From: Phycisphaerales bacterium
GTDB lineage: Bacteria; Planctomycetota; Phycisphaerae; UBA1845; UTPLA1
NCBI GenBank assembly: GCA_020639075.1
Contig: JACKHI010000002.1
Coordinates: 372,001 to 436,000 of the forward strand
Length of the DNA: 64,000 bases
Reading direction: 5' to 3'
Of the stretch, positions 17,397 to 27,643 are shown piece by piece. The first letter of the stretch is position 1, and each line of letters begins with the position of its first letter. A program made the position numbers and the translations under genes. The notes below the pieces were generated by a model. The model saw nothing but the letters and a program-made list of their open reading frames with translations, was not told where the DNA came from and ran no database searches.

Positions 17397-20300
17397 TTAC
17401 TTGATGCTGCGTCGTCGCCGTCGTCGCATCATGAAGATGCCGGCCACTGTCGCCAGCGCCGAGATGCCGCAGACGCCGCCGCAGACGGGGGCATGGAACA
17501 GCAGGCTGAACAGGATGTTGAAGCCGCGCGAGTTGGGGTCGCAGCAGTTCGTCGTGGCACAATTCGTGCCTTCGCCCTGGAAGCGACCACCGACGGCATT
17601 GCACTCGGCTTCCGACAGGTCGGTACAATCGGCGTTCATCATGCAGCAGGCGCCGAGGCCGGGCTGTGGCACGGGCGTGTCGCAGACGTCTCCCAGACCA
17701 TCGCCGTCGGCGTCTGCCTGATCCGGATTCGGAATCGTCGGGCAGTTATCGCAGTCGTCGATGATGCCGTCGCCATCCTGATCGCTTTCGCACTGATCCG
17801 GAATGCCGTTGTTGTTGCAATCCATGCTGCACATGGCCTTGCAGAAGAACGGACCACCCGGCGCGTTGCTGGTTTCGTCGATCTGGCATTCATCCGGCGT
17901 ACCGTCGCTGTCGCAATCCTTGCTGACTTTGCCGTCGCCATCGGGATCCGTTGGATCGATATCGCACTCGTCGGGGATCATGTTCTCGTTGCAGTCCTCG
18001 CTCGTGCCATTGGCGATATCGGTGACGTCGGGGACGCCATTGCCGTTGCAGTCCGGCAGGCAGTTGCAAGTCGTGCGAACGGCGCCGCCGTCGAGCATTT
18101 CGATCGTAGATCCGCAGGCCGAGCCGGCGGGGCAGCCACCGACGCAGTCCACAGAGTTCGTGGCGTCGTTGTATTCCGCGTGGCATTCGCCGTCGGGCGT
18201 GCATTCGCAGACTTCCACCTGGTATTCGCCGTTGGCCATGACGAGGATTGTCTTCGGCTCGCACGACTCGCCGTCGTTCGGACAGGTCGTCGGCTGACAG
18301 GACTGGCCATCCGGCGCCGGTTCGCAATCCATCGGAATGCACTCGCAAATGGTTCGGACCGAGCCATCCGGGAGATTCTCGATGGTCGAGTTGCACATCA
18401 TGCCGACGGGACATGTGCCGACACACTCTGCGGATTGCGTCGTCGGGTTGAATTCGGCGTGGCACTGGCCGACGGGAATGCACTCGCAGTTCTCGACCTC
18501 GTATGTGCCGTTCTGATAGACGCGAATTCTCGTGGGCTGACATTCGTCTCCCGTGTTCGGGCAGATCGTCGGCTGGCAGCCCTGACTGTCGGGCGTCGGC
18601 TCACAGGGAGCCGGTACGCACCCGCAGCTCGTGACAACGGAGCCGTCGGTGTCCTGGAAGACAGTGGTTTCGCAGATCATGCCGGCCGGGCAGTCGCCGA
18701 CGCAGCTCGCCGACATGGACGACGAATCGAATTCGGCATGACATTGGCCAACGGGAATGCACTCGCAGACCTCAACGGCGTAAGTGCCGTTCTGGAACAC
18801 GCGAATTGTCGTGGGCTGACATTCGTCGCCTGTGTTCGGGCAGATCGTCGGCTGGCAGCCCTGATTGTCCGGCGTCGGCTCGCAGTCGGCCGGGACGCAT
18901 GCGCAACTTGTCACGACGGAACCGTCGGTATCCTGGAACACAGTCGGTTCGCAGACCATGCCAATCGGGCAGTCGCCGACGCAGCTCGCCGACATGGACG
19001 ACGAATCGAATTCGGCATGGCATTGGCCAACGGGAATGCACTCGCAGATTTCAACGGCGTAAGTGCCATTCTGGAAAACGCGAATTCTCGTGGGCTGACA
19101 TTCATCGCCCGTGTTCGGGCAGATTGTCGGCTGGCATCCCTGATTGTCGGGCGTCGGTTCGCACTCTGCGACGACGCACTCACAGGTCGTTCGAACATCG
19201 CCGTTCGGCAGGTTCTCGACTGTCGAATTGCAGATCATGCCGGGAGGGCAGGTGCCAACGCATTCGGCGGCCTGCGTCTGCGGGTTGTATTCGACGTGGC
19301 ATTGACCGACGGGAATGCACTCGCAGACTTCGACGATGGCAACGCCGGTGGCGGTGACGAGCATTGTCTTGGGCTGGCATTCGTCGCCAGGGTTCGGGCA
19401 GGCAGTCGGCAGACAACCGTCGCCGCCGGGAGCGGGACCGCATTCGGGGGGCAGACACAAGTCGTCGTAGCCGTCATTGTTGCTATCGCCGAGGCATTGT
19501 GAGCCCGCGCCCTGGAACATACCGCCGAGCTGCGTGCAGCAGATGCGGTCCATGACGGCACATGCGTTGTTCTGATTGTCGTCGTTGTTGTCGTAGCAGC
19601 ATGCGCCGATGACGCCGCTGCATGTCGAACCGGCGCCGGCGTACGAGCCGCCCGCCTGGCTGCATTCGGCGGGAGAGACGCCGCTCATGCATGTGACGCC
19701 TTCGGTCTCGACACAGCAAGCGCCTTTTTCCACAGGGCCGACTGAAAACTCGATGTCGTCGATGGCGCCGGAGCCATCCATCATGACGATCATCTTCAGG
19801 ACGCCGGCTGTCGGTCCGAGCGCGACTGTTTCGACGCCGTTGTCGCCGGTGCGCGGAATGATGAATGTTGCAATGGGGGTATTCGATGAGACGCTGCTGA
19901 AGAGTTCGACCTTCGACTTTTCCATCTGCGTGATCGGCATCGGATCGAAGTCGATGGCGACAAGCGAGTGGATCGTGACGGGGCCGACAGCCGAGAAGTC
20001 AAACGTGAAAAACGTGTTGGCGTTATTGGAGTCGTTCGGATTGTCGACGCGACCGTCCGCCGGCGACGTATCCACGACGTCATTCGCGATGATCAGTATC
20101 TTTCCGCGAGCGATGGTGTTTGCGAACGGGCCTGACACGCCTCCGACGCCAATGCCCGGTCCGCCGAACGTCTGGTTCGGCGTGCCGAGATCGATGTCGC
20201 CGCCCGTCGGGTGGGCGGAATCAAAAATGATCGCGGTGTTCAGTGCTGTGAGCGCCGGCACAGGGTTTTTACCGTGAACGGCGATTGGGCCCGATCCGCC

Positions 20301-20453
20301 GCTGCCGCAGACTTGGCTGACAAAATCGCCCGCGAGGTACGCGGTGTTGTTGCAGCGCGTTTCGAACGTGATCTTTTCCTGAGCGATCGCCGGGAGGGCT
20401 GCGGTACACAAACAGACGCAGACGGCGACTGCGCGCACGAAATGAGACATCAT
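17397..20453 (-). CDS. Cys-rich repetitive surface protein with thrombospondin type-3 repeats and C-terminal membrane anchor
   Basis: 1018 residues. A signal peptide ends near AIAQ (about residue 24). A beta-rich domain is followed by Cys-rich modules and then six near-identical repeats of about 75 residues (CQPTICPNTGDECQPT ... VGQCHAEF ... C). Next come aspartate-rich calcium-binding repeats of the thrombospondin type-3 form (DCNGNGVPDVTDIANGT; DSDGTPDECQ). The C-terminus is a hydrophobic helix followed by RRRRRRSIK, a PEP-CTERM-like sorting layout. A ribosome binding site (AGGAG) 8 bases before the Met-Met start supports the start. It is probably a cell-envelope or matrix protein; no enzyme domain is visible. 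Confidence 0.8.
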   Translation of the reverse strand: MMSHFVRAVAVCVCLCTAALPAIAQEKITFETRCNNTAYLAGDFVSQVCGSGGSGPIAVHGKNPVPALTALNTAIIFDSAHPTGGDIDLGTPNQTFGGPGIGVGGVSGPFANTIARGKILIIANDVVDTSPADGRVDNPNDSNNANTFFTFDFSAVGPVTIHSLVAIDFDPMPITQMEKSKVELFSSVSSNTPIATFIIPRTGDNGVETVALGPTAGVLKMIVMMDGSGAIDDIEFSVGPVEKGACCVETEGVTCMSGVSPAECSQAGGSYAGAGSTCSGVIGACCYDNNDDNQNNACAVMDRICCTQLGGMFQGAGSQCLGDSNNDGYDDLCLPPECGPAPGGDGCLPTACPNPGDECQPKTMLVTATGVAIVEVCECIPVGQCHVEYNPQTQAAECVGTCPPGMICNSTVENLPNGDVRTTCECVVAECEPTPDNQGCQPTICPNTGDECQPTRIRVFQNGTYAVEICECIPVGQCHAEFDSSSMSASCVGDCPIGMVCEPTVFQDTDGSVVTSCACVPADCEPTPDNQGCQPTICPNTGDECQPTTIRVFQNGTYAVEVCECIPVGQCHAEFDSSSMSASCVGDCPAGMICETTVFQDTDGSVVTSCGCVPAPCEPTPDSQGCQPTICPNTGDECQPTRIRVYQNGTYEVENCECIPVGQCHAEFNPTTQSAECVGTCPVGMMCNSTIENLPDGSVRTICECIPMDCEPAPDGQSCQPTTCPNDGESCEPKTILVMANGEYQVEVCECTPDGECHAEYNDATNSVDCVGGCPAGSACGSTIEMLDGGAVRTTCNCLPDCNGNGVPDVTDIANGTSEDCNENMIPDECDIDPTDPDGDGKVSKDCDSDGTPDECQIDETSNAPGGPFFCKAMCSMDCNNNGIPDQCESDQDGDGIIDDCDNCPTIPNPDQADADGDGLGDVCDTPVPQPGLGACCMMNADCTDLSEAECNAVGGRFQGEGTNCATTNCCDPNSRGFNILFSLLFHAPVCGGVCGISALATVAGIFMMRRRRRRSIK

Positions 20454-21113
20454 GGCTTCTCTCCTACGAATATGGAAAAGCGCCGAGACATGTCAGAGCG
20501 CTTCTCCCCCCAATGGTTGTCAAGGCACATTGTATTGCGGAAGCGTCGGAATAGTAAAGGGTTATGCGCGTCCGGATAACATTGTCCCTGGGCCGAAATA
20601 TGCGCCGCCCCGGACCAGCGGTCGAGCCGCGCGAATCGGCGACTTGGCGTCCGGGGACGGCTCTTGGCCGAGTCATCTGGAGTGAGGCGGGAAGCTGGGC
20701 TCGAAGAAGGCAGCCGGGCCACTCGACAAACGTGTGTCAGGATACTGCGATTCAGGGCGGAGTATGTCAGGGGGACGCGGTGTTATCCGGTGTGGAACGT
20801 CGGGGCGGTTTTCGGCTACCTTGAGCCGATCCGGCGTGAATCGGCTGATGAACGGCGTGCGGAGTTCACGGGATTGCGGCGCGAAACATGGCATTCCGTC
20901 CATGGCCAATTCGGGTTGGGCGCGAGACCGCCGCGAGTGAGTATCTGAGTCGTCGGGCAAAACGGGGTGCGCGGTATTGTGGGTAAACGCGACGCTCAAG
21001 TCGTTTGTTGGGCCGCCAGAATGCTGGAAATTCTAGCTTCCCGCATTATTATTGGGCATGAGGTGCGATCTGTTTTTTGGATCGATGGGACGGGCCGATT
21101 CCGGGGGATTGTC
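20454..21113. other. 660-bp intergenic region, nothing recognised
   Basis: Lies between two divergent surface-protein genes. Several short open frames overlap here on both strands but none has a ribosome binding site or recognisable product. AT-rich patches near 21040-21080 (TTATTATTGG) are the best place for the promoter of the plus-strand gene. Confidence 0.4.
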
Positions 21114-21902
21114 ATGCAGAACATAATGAATGTACTTCGTAGAACTTCGATCTGCGCACTTCTGCTCGCCTGCGTCGCGAAAACCGACGTCGTGAGCGCC
21201 GCCACTAAGATCGACTTTTCGTTTGAAGACGACGGCGTGACTCCGCTCCTGAACGGACAGGCCATCAATCAGAACGAGGAGTTCGGCATCCTGTTCGAAA
21301 TTCTGTCCGCCGGACCGAACGCCGGTGCGGCCATATTCGATTCGACGCCGGGCATCAACGCCGCCGATCCGGATCTATGGGTCGGCCTTGGCAATATTCT
21401 CATCCTCCAGAGCAACAACGGTGGCGCCGGAGCGATGACGGGCGATTTTTTCAACAACCCGAACGACGAGCCGGACGGCATCAACACGCTGTTCTTCAAT
21501 TTCTTGGCACCGGTGACGCTTGAGGCGATCGATTTGATTGACGTCGATCAGAACGGTCCGGTGACGGTCACATTAACAGACACGCAGGGCCGCAAGCGGG
21601 TTTATTTTGCGCCTGCAAGTTGGACGTACGACATTGCAACCCAGGGCCTCCCGATGGGCGCCAAGGGGTACGATACGTTGGATCTGACGACGCTCATGGA
21701 CCAGGTTGGTGAGGGCGGCAGTACGGCGACGGCGACGGAAGACGCCGGATTTGACGCAACCAGCGTGGCCCAGCTCAGAGTGGATCTGGACGGATCGGGT
21801 GCGGTCGACAATCTCGTGTTCGTTCCGGAGCCGTCTTCAGCGTTGTTGCTTGTCGCCGGGGCTATCTTCGTTTCGCGTCGACGGCGTCGTATCGCTAACT
21901 GA
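21114..21902 (+). CDS. Secreted PEP-CTERM sorting-domain protein
   Basis: 262 residues from the ATG at 21114, which has a GGGGG ribosome binding site; the frame is open further upstream but those residues do not look like coding sequence. A signal peptide ends near VVSA (about residue 26). The body is beta-rich with Asp/Asn-rich loops. The C-terminus is VPEPSSALLLVAGAIFVSRRRRR: a Val-Pro-Glu-Pro motif, a hydrophobic helix and a basic tail, the signal processed by exosortases for surface attachment with exopolysaccharide. No exosortase is in the window. Confidence 0.85.
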   Translation: MQNIMNVLRRTSICALLLACVAKTDVVSAATKIDFSFEDDGVTPLLNGQAINQNEEFGILFEILSAGPNAGAAIFDSTPGINAADPDLWVGLGNILILQSNNGGAGAMTGDFFNNPNDEPDGINTLFFNFLAPVTLEAIDLIDVDQNGPVTVTLTDTQGRKRVYFAPASWTYDIATQGLPMGAKGYDTLDLTTLMDQVGEGGSTATATEDAGFDATSVAQLRVDLDGSGAVDNLVFVPEPSSALLLVAGAIFVSRRRRRIAN

Positions 21903-22018
21903 GTCTACCATTAGATTCGAACCAGCTTTCTCGCGAGATTCCGGCGGTGACGCAGGATGGCACTCCTGTGGAATGACCGGATTGAGCCCGCTCGCGCCCA
22001 CTCCTAGAATTTCCGCCC

Positions 22019-23548
22019 ATGCTTGTGCGCTTGCATAGCTTTACGCTTTTGGGCATCGAGGCCGTTGCCTGCGAAATCGAAGTCAACGTCGCTCCGAAGG
22101 GGTTTGCCGACGCGCAGATCATCGGATTGCCGGATGCGGGGATCAAGGAGAGCCGTGATCGGATTCGCACGGCGCTTTACAACTGTGGATACGCGCCGCC
22201 GAACAAGCGGACGCTTGTGAACCTCGCCCCCGCCGACATTCGCAAGGAAGGGCCGGCACTCGATCTGCCGATCGCGCTGGGGATGCTGTTCGCCAATGAG
22301 GGCACGGTTCCCGACACGCTCGGTCAGTTCATGATCGCCGGCGAGTTGGCGCTGGATGGCCGGATCCGACCGATCAAGGGGGCGCTGTCGATGGCGATGC
22401 TTGCGCGCGAGCAGGGGATGCGCGGCGCCCTGGTCCCGCGCGACAATGCGAATGAGGCGGGCGTCGTCGACGGGCTCGAGGTCATTCCGATCGGGTCCCT
22501 GACGGATGCCGTGGGGTTCCTGACAGAACAGTTACCGCTGGAACCAGTCGCGCTGGACTTGGAGAGCACGTTCCGACAGGCGGCGAGTTACGACGTGGAC
22601 TTCGGCGATGTTCGCGGCCAGGAATTCTGCAAGCGAGCGCTCGTCGTCGCCGCTGCGGGCGGGCACAACCTGTTGATGCTTGGACCGCCGGGATCGGGCA
22701 AGACGTTGATGGCGAAATGCCTGCCGACGGTGCTGCCGCCGTTGACGCTGGACGAATCCCTGGAGACGACGCGAATCTGGTCAGCGTCGGGGAAATTGCC
22801 GCCCGGCGCATCGTTGATGGCGACGCGTCCTGTGCGCACGCCGCATCACTCGGCGAGTTCGGCGGCGCTCGTGGGGGGCGGAACGGTTCCTCGTGCCGGC
22901 GAGGTATCCCTGGCGCATCACGGCGTGCTTTTTCTCGACGAGTTCCCTGAGTTTCAGCGTTCGATTCTCGAGACGCTGAGGCAGCCGCTGGAGGATGGCT
23001 GCGTGACGATCGCGCGCTCGCACAGCAGCGTTTGTTTCCCGGCGGAGTTCATGCTGGTTGCGGCGATGAACCCGTGTCCGTGCGGTTATTTCACGGATTC
23101 GAGAAAGCCCTGCAAGTGCACGCAGCCGCAAATTGAGCGTTACTTCTCGCGCATCAGCGGTCCGTTGATCGATCGCATCGACATCCATGTCACTGTGCAG
23201 GCGGTGCCGTTTCAGGACCTTCGCGACAAACGGGCTGGAACGCGAAGCGAGCAGATGCGGGAGCAGGTTGAATCCGCCCGGCACATACAGCGCGAGCGAT
23301 TCGGGGAGAAGTCGAACCAGTTGAACGGTCGAATGGGACCGCGGCAGGTGCGAGAGTACTGCCGGTTGGATTCGGCAGGGGAGCAGATGTTGAAACAGGC
23401 GATGACCGAGATGGGCCTGAGCGCCCGCGCCCATGACAAGGTGCTGCGGCTGTCGCGCACGATCGCGGACCTTGAGGCGAAGCGCGATGTCGAGGCCTCG
23501 CACCTGGCGGAGGCGATTCAGTATCGGCAGCTCGATCGCCAGGTGTGA
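22019..23548 (+). CDS. comM: YifB/ComM-family Mg-chelatase-like AAA+ ATPase
   Basis: 509 residues, full length for the family. The N-terminal ChlI-like domain (1-150) is followed by an AAA+ core with Walker A GPPGSGKT near 221 and Walker B 'GVLFLDEFPEF' near 303, then 'AAMNPCPCGYFTDSRKPCKC' and the C-terminal ChlI domain. In Vibrio and Acinetobacter, ComM is a hexameric helicase that drives branch migration during integration of transformed DNA. The same role is likely here but naturally untested. The symbol follows the family. Confidence 0.9.
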   Translation: MLVRLHSFTLLGIEAVACEIEVNVAPKGFADAQIIGLPDAGIKESRDRIRTALYNCGYAPPNKRTLVNLAPADIRKEGPALDLPIALGMLFANEGTVPDTLGQFMIAGELALDGRIRPIKGALSMAMLAREQGMRGALVPRDNANEAGVVDGLEVIPIGSLTDAVGFLTEQLPLEPVALDLESTFRQAASYDVDFGDVRGQEFCKRALVVAAAGGHNLLMLGPPGSGKTLMAKCLPTVLPPLTLDESLETTRIWSASGKLPPGASLMATRPVRTPHHSASSAALVGGGTVPRAGEVSLAHHGVLFLDEFPEFQRSILETLRQPLEDGCVTIARSHSSVCFPAEFMLVAAMNPCPCGYFTDSRKPCKCTQPQIERYFSRISGPLIDRIDIHVTVQAVPFQDLRDKRAGTRSEQMREQVESARHIQRERFGEKSNQLNGRMGPRQVREYCRLDSAGEQMLKQAMTEMGLSARAHDKVLRLSRTIADLEAKRDVEASHLAEAIQYRQLDRQV

Positions 23549-23556
23549 CGCGCGCG

Positions 23557-23598
23557 CAAGAAAAGACAAGCGACGCCTCATGGCGGGCGTCGCTTGTC
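23557..23598 (-). terminator. Terminator shared by comM and the adhesin-like gene
   Basis: A 13-bp perfect stem (GACAAGCGACGCC / GGCGTCGCTTGTC) with an 8-base loop lies between two convergent genes. On the minus strand it is followed by TTTTCTT, so it chiefly ends the adhesin-like gene. Confidence 0.8.
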
Positions 23599-23678
23599 GT
23601 CACAGGAGTCGCCCGCACGCGGGCGTGAGCAAAGTGCGTCGGTCGGCGTAAGCCTCTCGACGCGCTCCCCCAATCTCG

Positions 23679-26600
23679 TTACTGCGCCCAGGCCGTTACG
23701 AAGCCCTGGATGTCGCGGCCATCGACGAGTCCGTCGTTGTTGTAATCCACTGCCTCGATGCCGTTGCAGTTCGGCGTCGCGGATTCGTATGCGGCCGTGT
23801 CGAGCAGGGCCAGCGTGAACTTCTCGATGTCAACCGTCGTGACGGCGCAGTCGCAGTCCACGTCCGCATCGAGGCTGGCGCCGATCGTCACGATGACGGC
23901 CGTATCCGAATATGCAACGTAGACCGACTTTCCGCCGGGAAGGCACGGCGTGTCAAAAGCGTCGAATTCACCCGTGTGGTTTGCGTAGGTCATGATATCG
24001 TACGATTCGCCGATCGCCGGATCGTGGGCGAAGTCGAGTCGAAGCCCGCCGGCGAGCGTGGCGGCGCCGGTCACGACGAGTTGATCTTGCGTCATTGCGT
24101 CGATTTCGATGTACAGTTCGCCGTCGACCGTTTGCGCGTAGGTGTCGTCGATCGTCAGCGTGCCGATTGAGTTGCCCGGTGCGACGGTCCCCGCGTTCGT
24201 GACGCCGTCATTGACCGTGCCCGTTCCGCCTAGTGAGCCGCCCAGTATATTCACATCGCCGGAGGCATTAAGTATGCCGTTGACGATGGTCGAACCGGCC
24301 GTCTGCGTGTAGGTTCCCTCGCGGTTCAGCACGCTCGCCGCGTTAACGCTGACGGTCCCCGACGTCTGAAACACACCTCGAATGCGCAGGCCGCCCGCGC
24401 CATTAGCGGTCATGTTGCCTTGATTGTCGAACAAGGCGCTGCCGCCGCCGCAGATCAACTGTACGGGCTGATCGGCGATGACCATTCCCTGGTTTGTGAT
24501 GTCGGTGGGACCGCTGCTGTACCCGAGGTTGCCGGCGCCGCGGATCGTGTTATTAACGTTGACGAGGGATCCGTTGTTCTGCTGGTAGATCCAGTTGTTA
24601 CCCGAGTTGGTCATCTCGATCGTACCACCGCCGGTCAACGTCACTGGGTCGCTGGACAGGAAGAGATAGGTATTGGCTCCAGTCGAATTGAGTTGAATCG
24701 TGCCGCTGTTCGTGATCGTTCCGGAAAGGTATATTCTGTCGCCATTCTGAATGCGCAGGTCGCCCGTGCTGGCAACGTCGATCAACGACGTACTTGGATT
24801 CACGCTGATGACATAGCCGGAACCACTGGTCTGAAGCGTTCCGCCTGTGATGCTCGTCGAGTCGAGTGTGACAACCGATCCGTCGAGTGCCTCGATCACG
24901 CCCCCGGCATTCGCGACGGTGGCCGTGTCGAATGCGCACGTGCCGCCGTTTTCCGCACGAATCGTTCCCGTGTTCGTGAGCGACACACCCGTTCCGCTCT
25001 GAATCACCATCGGGGTCGGCTGATCGGCGACGATCAGCGCCTGGTTGGTGATGTTGGTCGGCCCCCCGGTATAGCCCAGGTGTCCCGACCCGCGGATGGT
25101 GTTGTCCACATTGACCAGGGAGCCGTTGCCCTGCTGGTAAAGCCAGTTGTTCCCGTGGTCGCTCATCGCGACGGTTCCGCCGCCAGTCAGCGTGACGGGG
25201 GCCTGAGTGACAAAGCAGTAGGTGTTCGCCGCGCTGGATTCGAGCATGATGGAGCCGGTGTTGTGAATCGTCCCGGCGAGGGAGATGCGGTCTCCGTTGG
25301 GCACTCGGAACTGGGCAGCGTTTGTCAGATCCACCAGGACGGATGAGTTGTCGGCCGAACTGATGGTCCCTGTTCCCGTGGTCTGAAGCGTGCCACCCGT
25401 GATGACTGTCGAGGCCAGCGTCACGTTCGAGCCTGTAAGTGCTTCGATGACGCCGCCGGCGTTGTTGACCGCCGCAGACTGGAATGCGAGGGTCGCGTTG
25501 TTTTCGGCGCGCACGATGCCGGTGTTCGTGAATGTCACGCCGGTTCCGCCCTGGATGGTCAGGGGCGACGCCTGGTCGGCGACGACGGTGCCCTGGTTGT
25601 CAATGTTGAGAGGCGTACCGGTATAGCCGAGGTTGCCGGAGCCGTGAATCGTGTTGTCGATGTTGATCAGCGAGCCGCCGGCGTTCTGGCGGACCCAGGC
25701 AGCGGCGCCCGTCCCCATGCTGAATGTGCCGCCGCCGGTTAACGTGAGCGGGCCTCCATTGGCGTAGAGGTAGGAATTCGCGCCGGTCGAGGCAATTTCA
25801 ATGGCGCCGGTGTTGTTGATCGTACCCACGGCATACAGCGCGTCGCCGTTGAGAATCCGCAGCGTGCCCATGTTGTTCACGGTCTGAGCCGTGCCGTTGA
25901 TAGCCGTGCTCGTGTTCTCGGTTTCGATCGCGCCGGTGCCGCTGGTCCGCAGGGTTCCGCCGGCAATGGTCGATGAGGAGATCGACACACGCGAAGTGTC
26001 GAGCGCCTCGATGACGCCATCGGTGTTGTCAACGTTGGCCGAACTGAACAGGAGCGTGGCGCCGTTTTCCGCACGGAGCGTCCCGGTGTTGGTGAAAGTC
26101 ACGCCCGTGCCGCTCTGGATGACCAGCGGCGCACCCTGGTCGGCGATGACACTGCCCTGGTTGTCGACGTTGAGCGGCGTGCCGGTATAGCCGAGATTGC
26201 CGGATCCGCGAATCGTGTTGTCGACATTGATCAGCGAACCGCTGCTGGCCTGACGGATCCATGCAGTGCCGCCCATGCCCATGGTGAGCGTGCCGCCGCC
26301 GGTGAGCGTCAGGGGGCCGCCGCTCGGATAGAGAATCGTGTTCGCGCCGGTGGAAGCGATATCGATGGTGCCGGTGTTGTTGATGGTTCCGACGGCGTAA
26401 AGGAAGTCACCGTTCAGAATTCGGAGCGTTCCCATGTTGTTCACAGTCTGCCCCGTTGCGTCGATGACCGCATTGGTGTTCTGGGTTTCGATCGCGCCGG
26501 TGCCGCTGGTCTGAAACGTTCCGCCGGCGATGGTCGATGACGAGATCGACACGTGCGAATTGTCGAGTGCCTCGATGACGCCGTCGGTGTTGTCGACGTT

Positions 26601-27266
26601 GGCCGTGCTGAACAGGAGCGTGGCGCCGTTCTCCGCACGGAGCATCCCGGTGTTGGTGAAGGTCACGCCGGTGCCGCTCTGGATGACGAGGGCCGTGCTC
26701 TGATCGGCGACGATTGTGCCCTGGTTGTCGATGTTGGTCGGGGCGCCAGTGAAGCCGAGGTTGCCGGATCCGCGAATCGTGTTGTTCACGTTGACGAGTG
26801 AACCGCCGGCTTCCTGGTAAATCCAGTTGGTATCGGTATTCGACAGGGCGAGCGTGCCTCCGCCCGTCAGCGTAACGACCCCACCGCGCGGATGGAGATA
26901 CGTGTTTGCGCCCGTTGAGCCGAGCGAGAGCGTGCCGGCGTTGTCGATGGTGCCGGCAACGACGCGCAGTCGGCGGCCGTTGTTGATGGTCAGCGCGTCG
27001 TCGGCATCGATCGTGAGGTTGGTGATGTAAGCGTCGAGATCGAGCGCGACCGACGAGGCCGTTGCGCTGCCGTCGTCGATGAAGACGCTAAAGCTGTCGG
27101 CCCCGTTGTTGGGCACGATGTTGTCGAGCCAGTTGTTGATGTTATTCCAGTTGCCGGTGCCGCCAGTCCAGAAGGCGTTGACGTCGGCGGCGTGGACCGG
27201 GGGCGTTATTGCCAGCAACGCCAGTATGGCGAACATTGGCAGAAGGAAGGGTGTTCTGTGTTTCAT
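23679..27266 (-). CDS. Large repetitive beta-helix (adhesin-like) secreted protein with dockerin-like C-terminus
   Basis: 1195 residues from the ATG at 27266, which has an AGGAGAA ribosome binding site. A signal peptide ends near VHA (about 26). Six tandem repeats of about 160-190 residues follow, each with 'GGGTL..', 'WIYQ..GGSLVNVNNTIRGSGNLGYTG', 'VTFTNTGTLRAENGATLLF' and 'GVIEALD', typical of autotransporter-associated beta-strand repeats. Then come 'GGTGTVNDGVTNAGTVAPGN' and a final dockerin-like segment (DVDCDCAVTTVDIEKFTLALLD; DYNNDGLVDGRDIQGFV). No autotransporter barrel is present, so it is probably secreted by a general route. Repeats are nearly identical at DNA level, so assembly collapse or copy-number variation is possible. 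Confidence 0.85.
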   Translation of the reverse strand: MKHRTPFLLPMFAILALLAITPPVHAADVNAFWTGGTGNWNNINNWLDNIVPNNGADSFSVFIDDGSATASSVALDLDAYITNLTIDADDALTINNGRRLRVVAGTIDNAGTLSLGSTGANTYLHPRGGVVTLTGGGTLALSNTDTNWIYQEAGGSLVNVNNTIRGSGNLGFTGAPTNIDNQGTIVADQSTALVIQSGTGVTFTNTGMLRAENGATLLFSTANVDNTDGVIEALDNSHVSISSSTIAGGTFQTSGTGAIETQNTNAVIDATGQTVNNMGTLRILNGDFLYAVGTINNTGTIDIASTGANTILYPSGGPLTLTGGGTLTMGMGGTAWIRQASSGSLINVDNTIRGSGNLGYTGTPLNVDNQGSVIADQGAPLVIQSGTGVTFTNTGTLRAENGATLLFSSANVDNTDGVIEALDTSRVSISSSTIAGGTLRTSGTGAIETENTSTAINGTAQTVNNMGTLRILNGDALYAVGTINNTGAIEIASTGANSYLYANGGPLTLTGGGTFSMGTGAAAWVRQNAGGSLINIDNTIHGSGNLGYTGTPLNIDNQGTVVADQASPLTIQGGTGVTFTNTGIVRAENNATLAFQSAAVNNAGGVIEALTGSNVTLASTVITGGTLQTTGTGTISSADNSSVLVDLTNAAQFRVPNGDRISLAGTIHNTGSIMLESSAANTYCFVTQAPVTLTGGGTVAMSDHGNNWLYQQGNGSLVNVDNTIRGSGHLGYTGGPTNITNQALIVADQPTPMVIQSGTGVSLTNTGTIRAENGGTCAFDTATVANAGGVIEALDGSVVTLDSTSITGGTLQTSGSGYVISVNPSTSLIDVASTGDLRIQNGDRIYLSGTITNSGTIQLNSTGANTYLFLSSDPVTLTGGGTIEMTNSGNNWIYQQNNGSLVNVNNTIRGAGNLGYSSGPTDITNQGMVIADQPVQLICGGGSALFDNQGNMTANGAGGLRIRGVFQTSGTVSVNAASVLNREGTYTQTAGSTIVNGILNASGDVNILGGSLGGTGTVNDGVTNAGTVAPGNSIGTLTIDDTYAQTVDGELYIEIDAMTQDQLVVTGAATLAGGLRLDFAHDPAIGESYDIMTYANHTGEFDAFDTPCLPGGKSVYVAYSDTAVIVTIGASLDADVDCDCAVTTVDIEKFTLALLDTAAYESATPNCNGIEAVDYNNDGLVDGRDIQGFVTAWAQ

Positions 27267-27643
27267 GGCCGTTCTCCTGTGATTGGCCTGATGGGCCGGT
27301 TCGACTTTCCATGCGAACACGCCGCGGATCCCGCCTGGGACCGGATCGCTGAGTCGCGTGCTCTGTTGCTTCGAGCTGATCGGGTCGTTCTGGCAGTGGT
27401 ACACGCCGCAGCGGGCGGTCTGCCCCGGGGCTAAGGAGAATCGCAGATTTTTCTCGTTACATTTGTTAAGGGCTCAAATTTGGAAAGGGCTGGCACACGA
27501 TGAGTGCGAGTATGCGGGACGCGAAGGTACCCCAATGGGTGGACTTTCAGCCCTGGGGCGGCACGCAACGGCAGATCGCCGACATGCACGATCAGCGTGT
27601 GCGGCGAGATGATTGATATTTTTCCGGGTGTCGAATTGTGGTG
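27267..27643. other. Intergenic region upstream of the adhesin-like gene
   Basis: 377 bp with no supportable gene. An AT-rich patch around 27440-27480 (GATTTTTCTCGTTACATTTG) could hold the adhesin promoter. Confidence 0.35.

Noticed and set aside
17250..19502. 750-codon plus-strand open frame
   Set aside because: Antisense shadow of the Cys-rich repeat protein; its repeats mirror those of the real gene and it begins inside the sigma factor gene.
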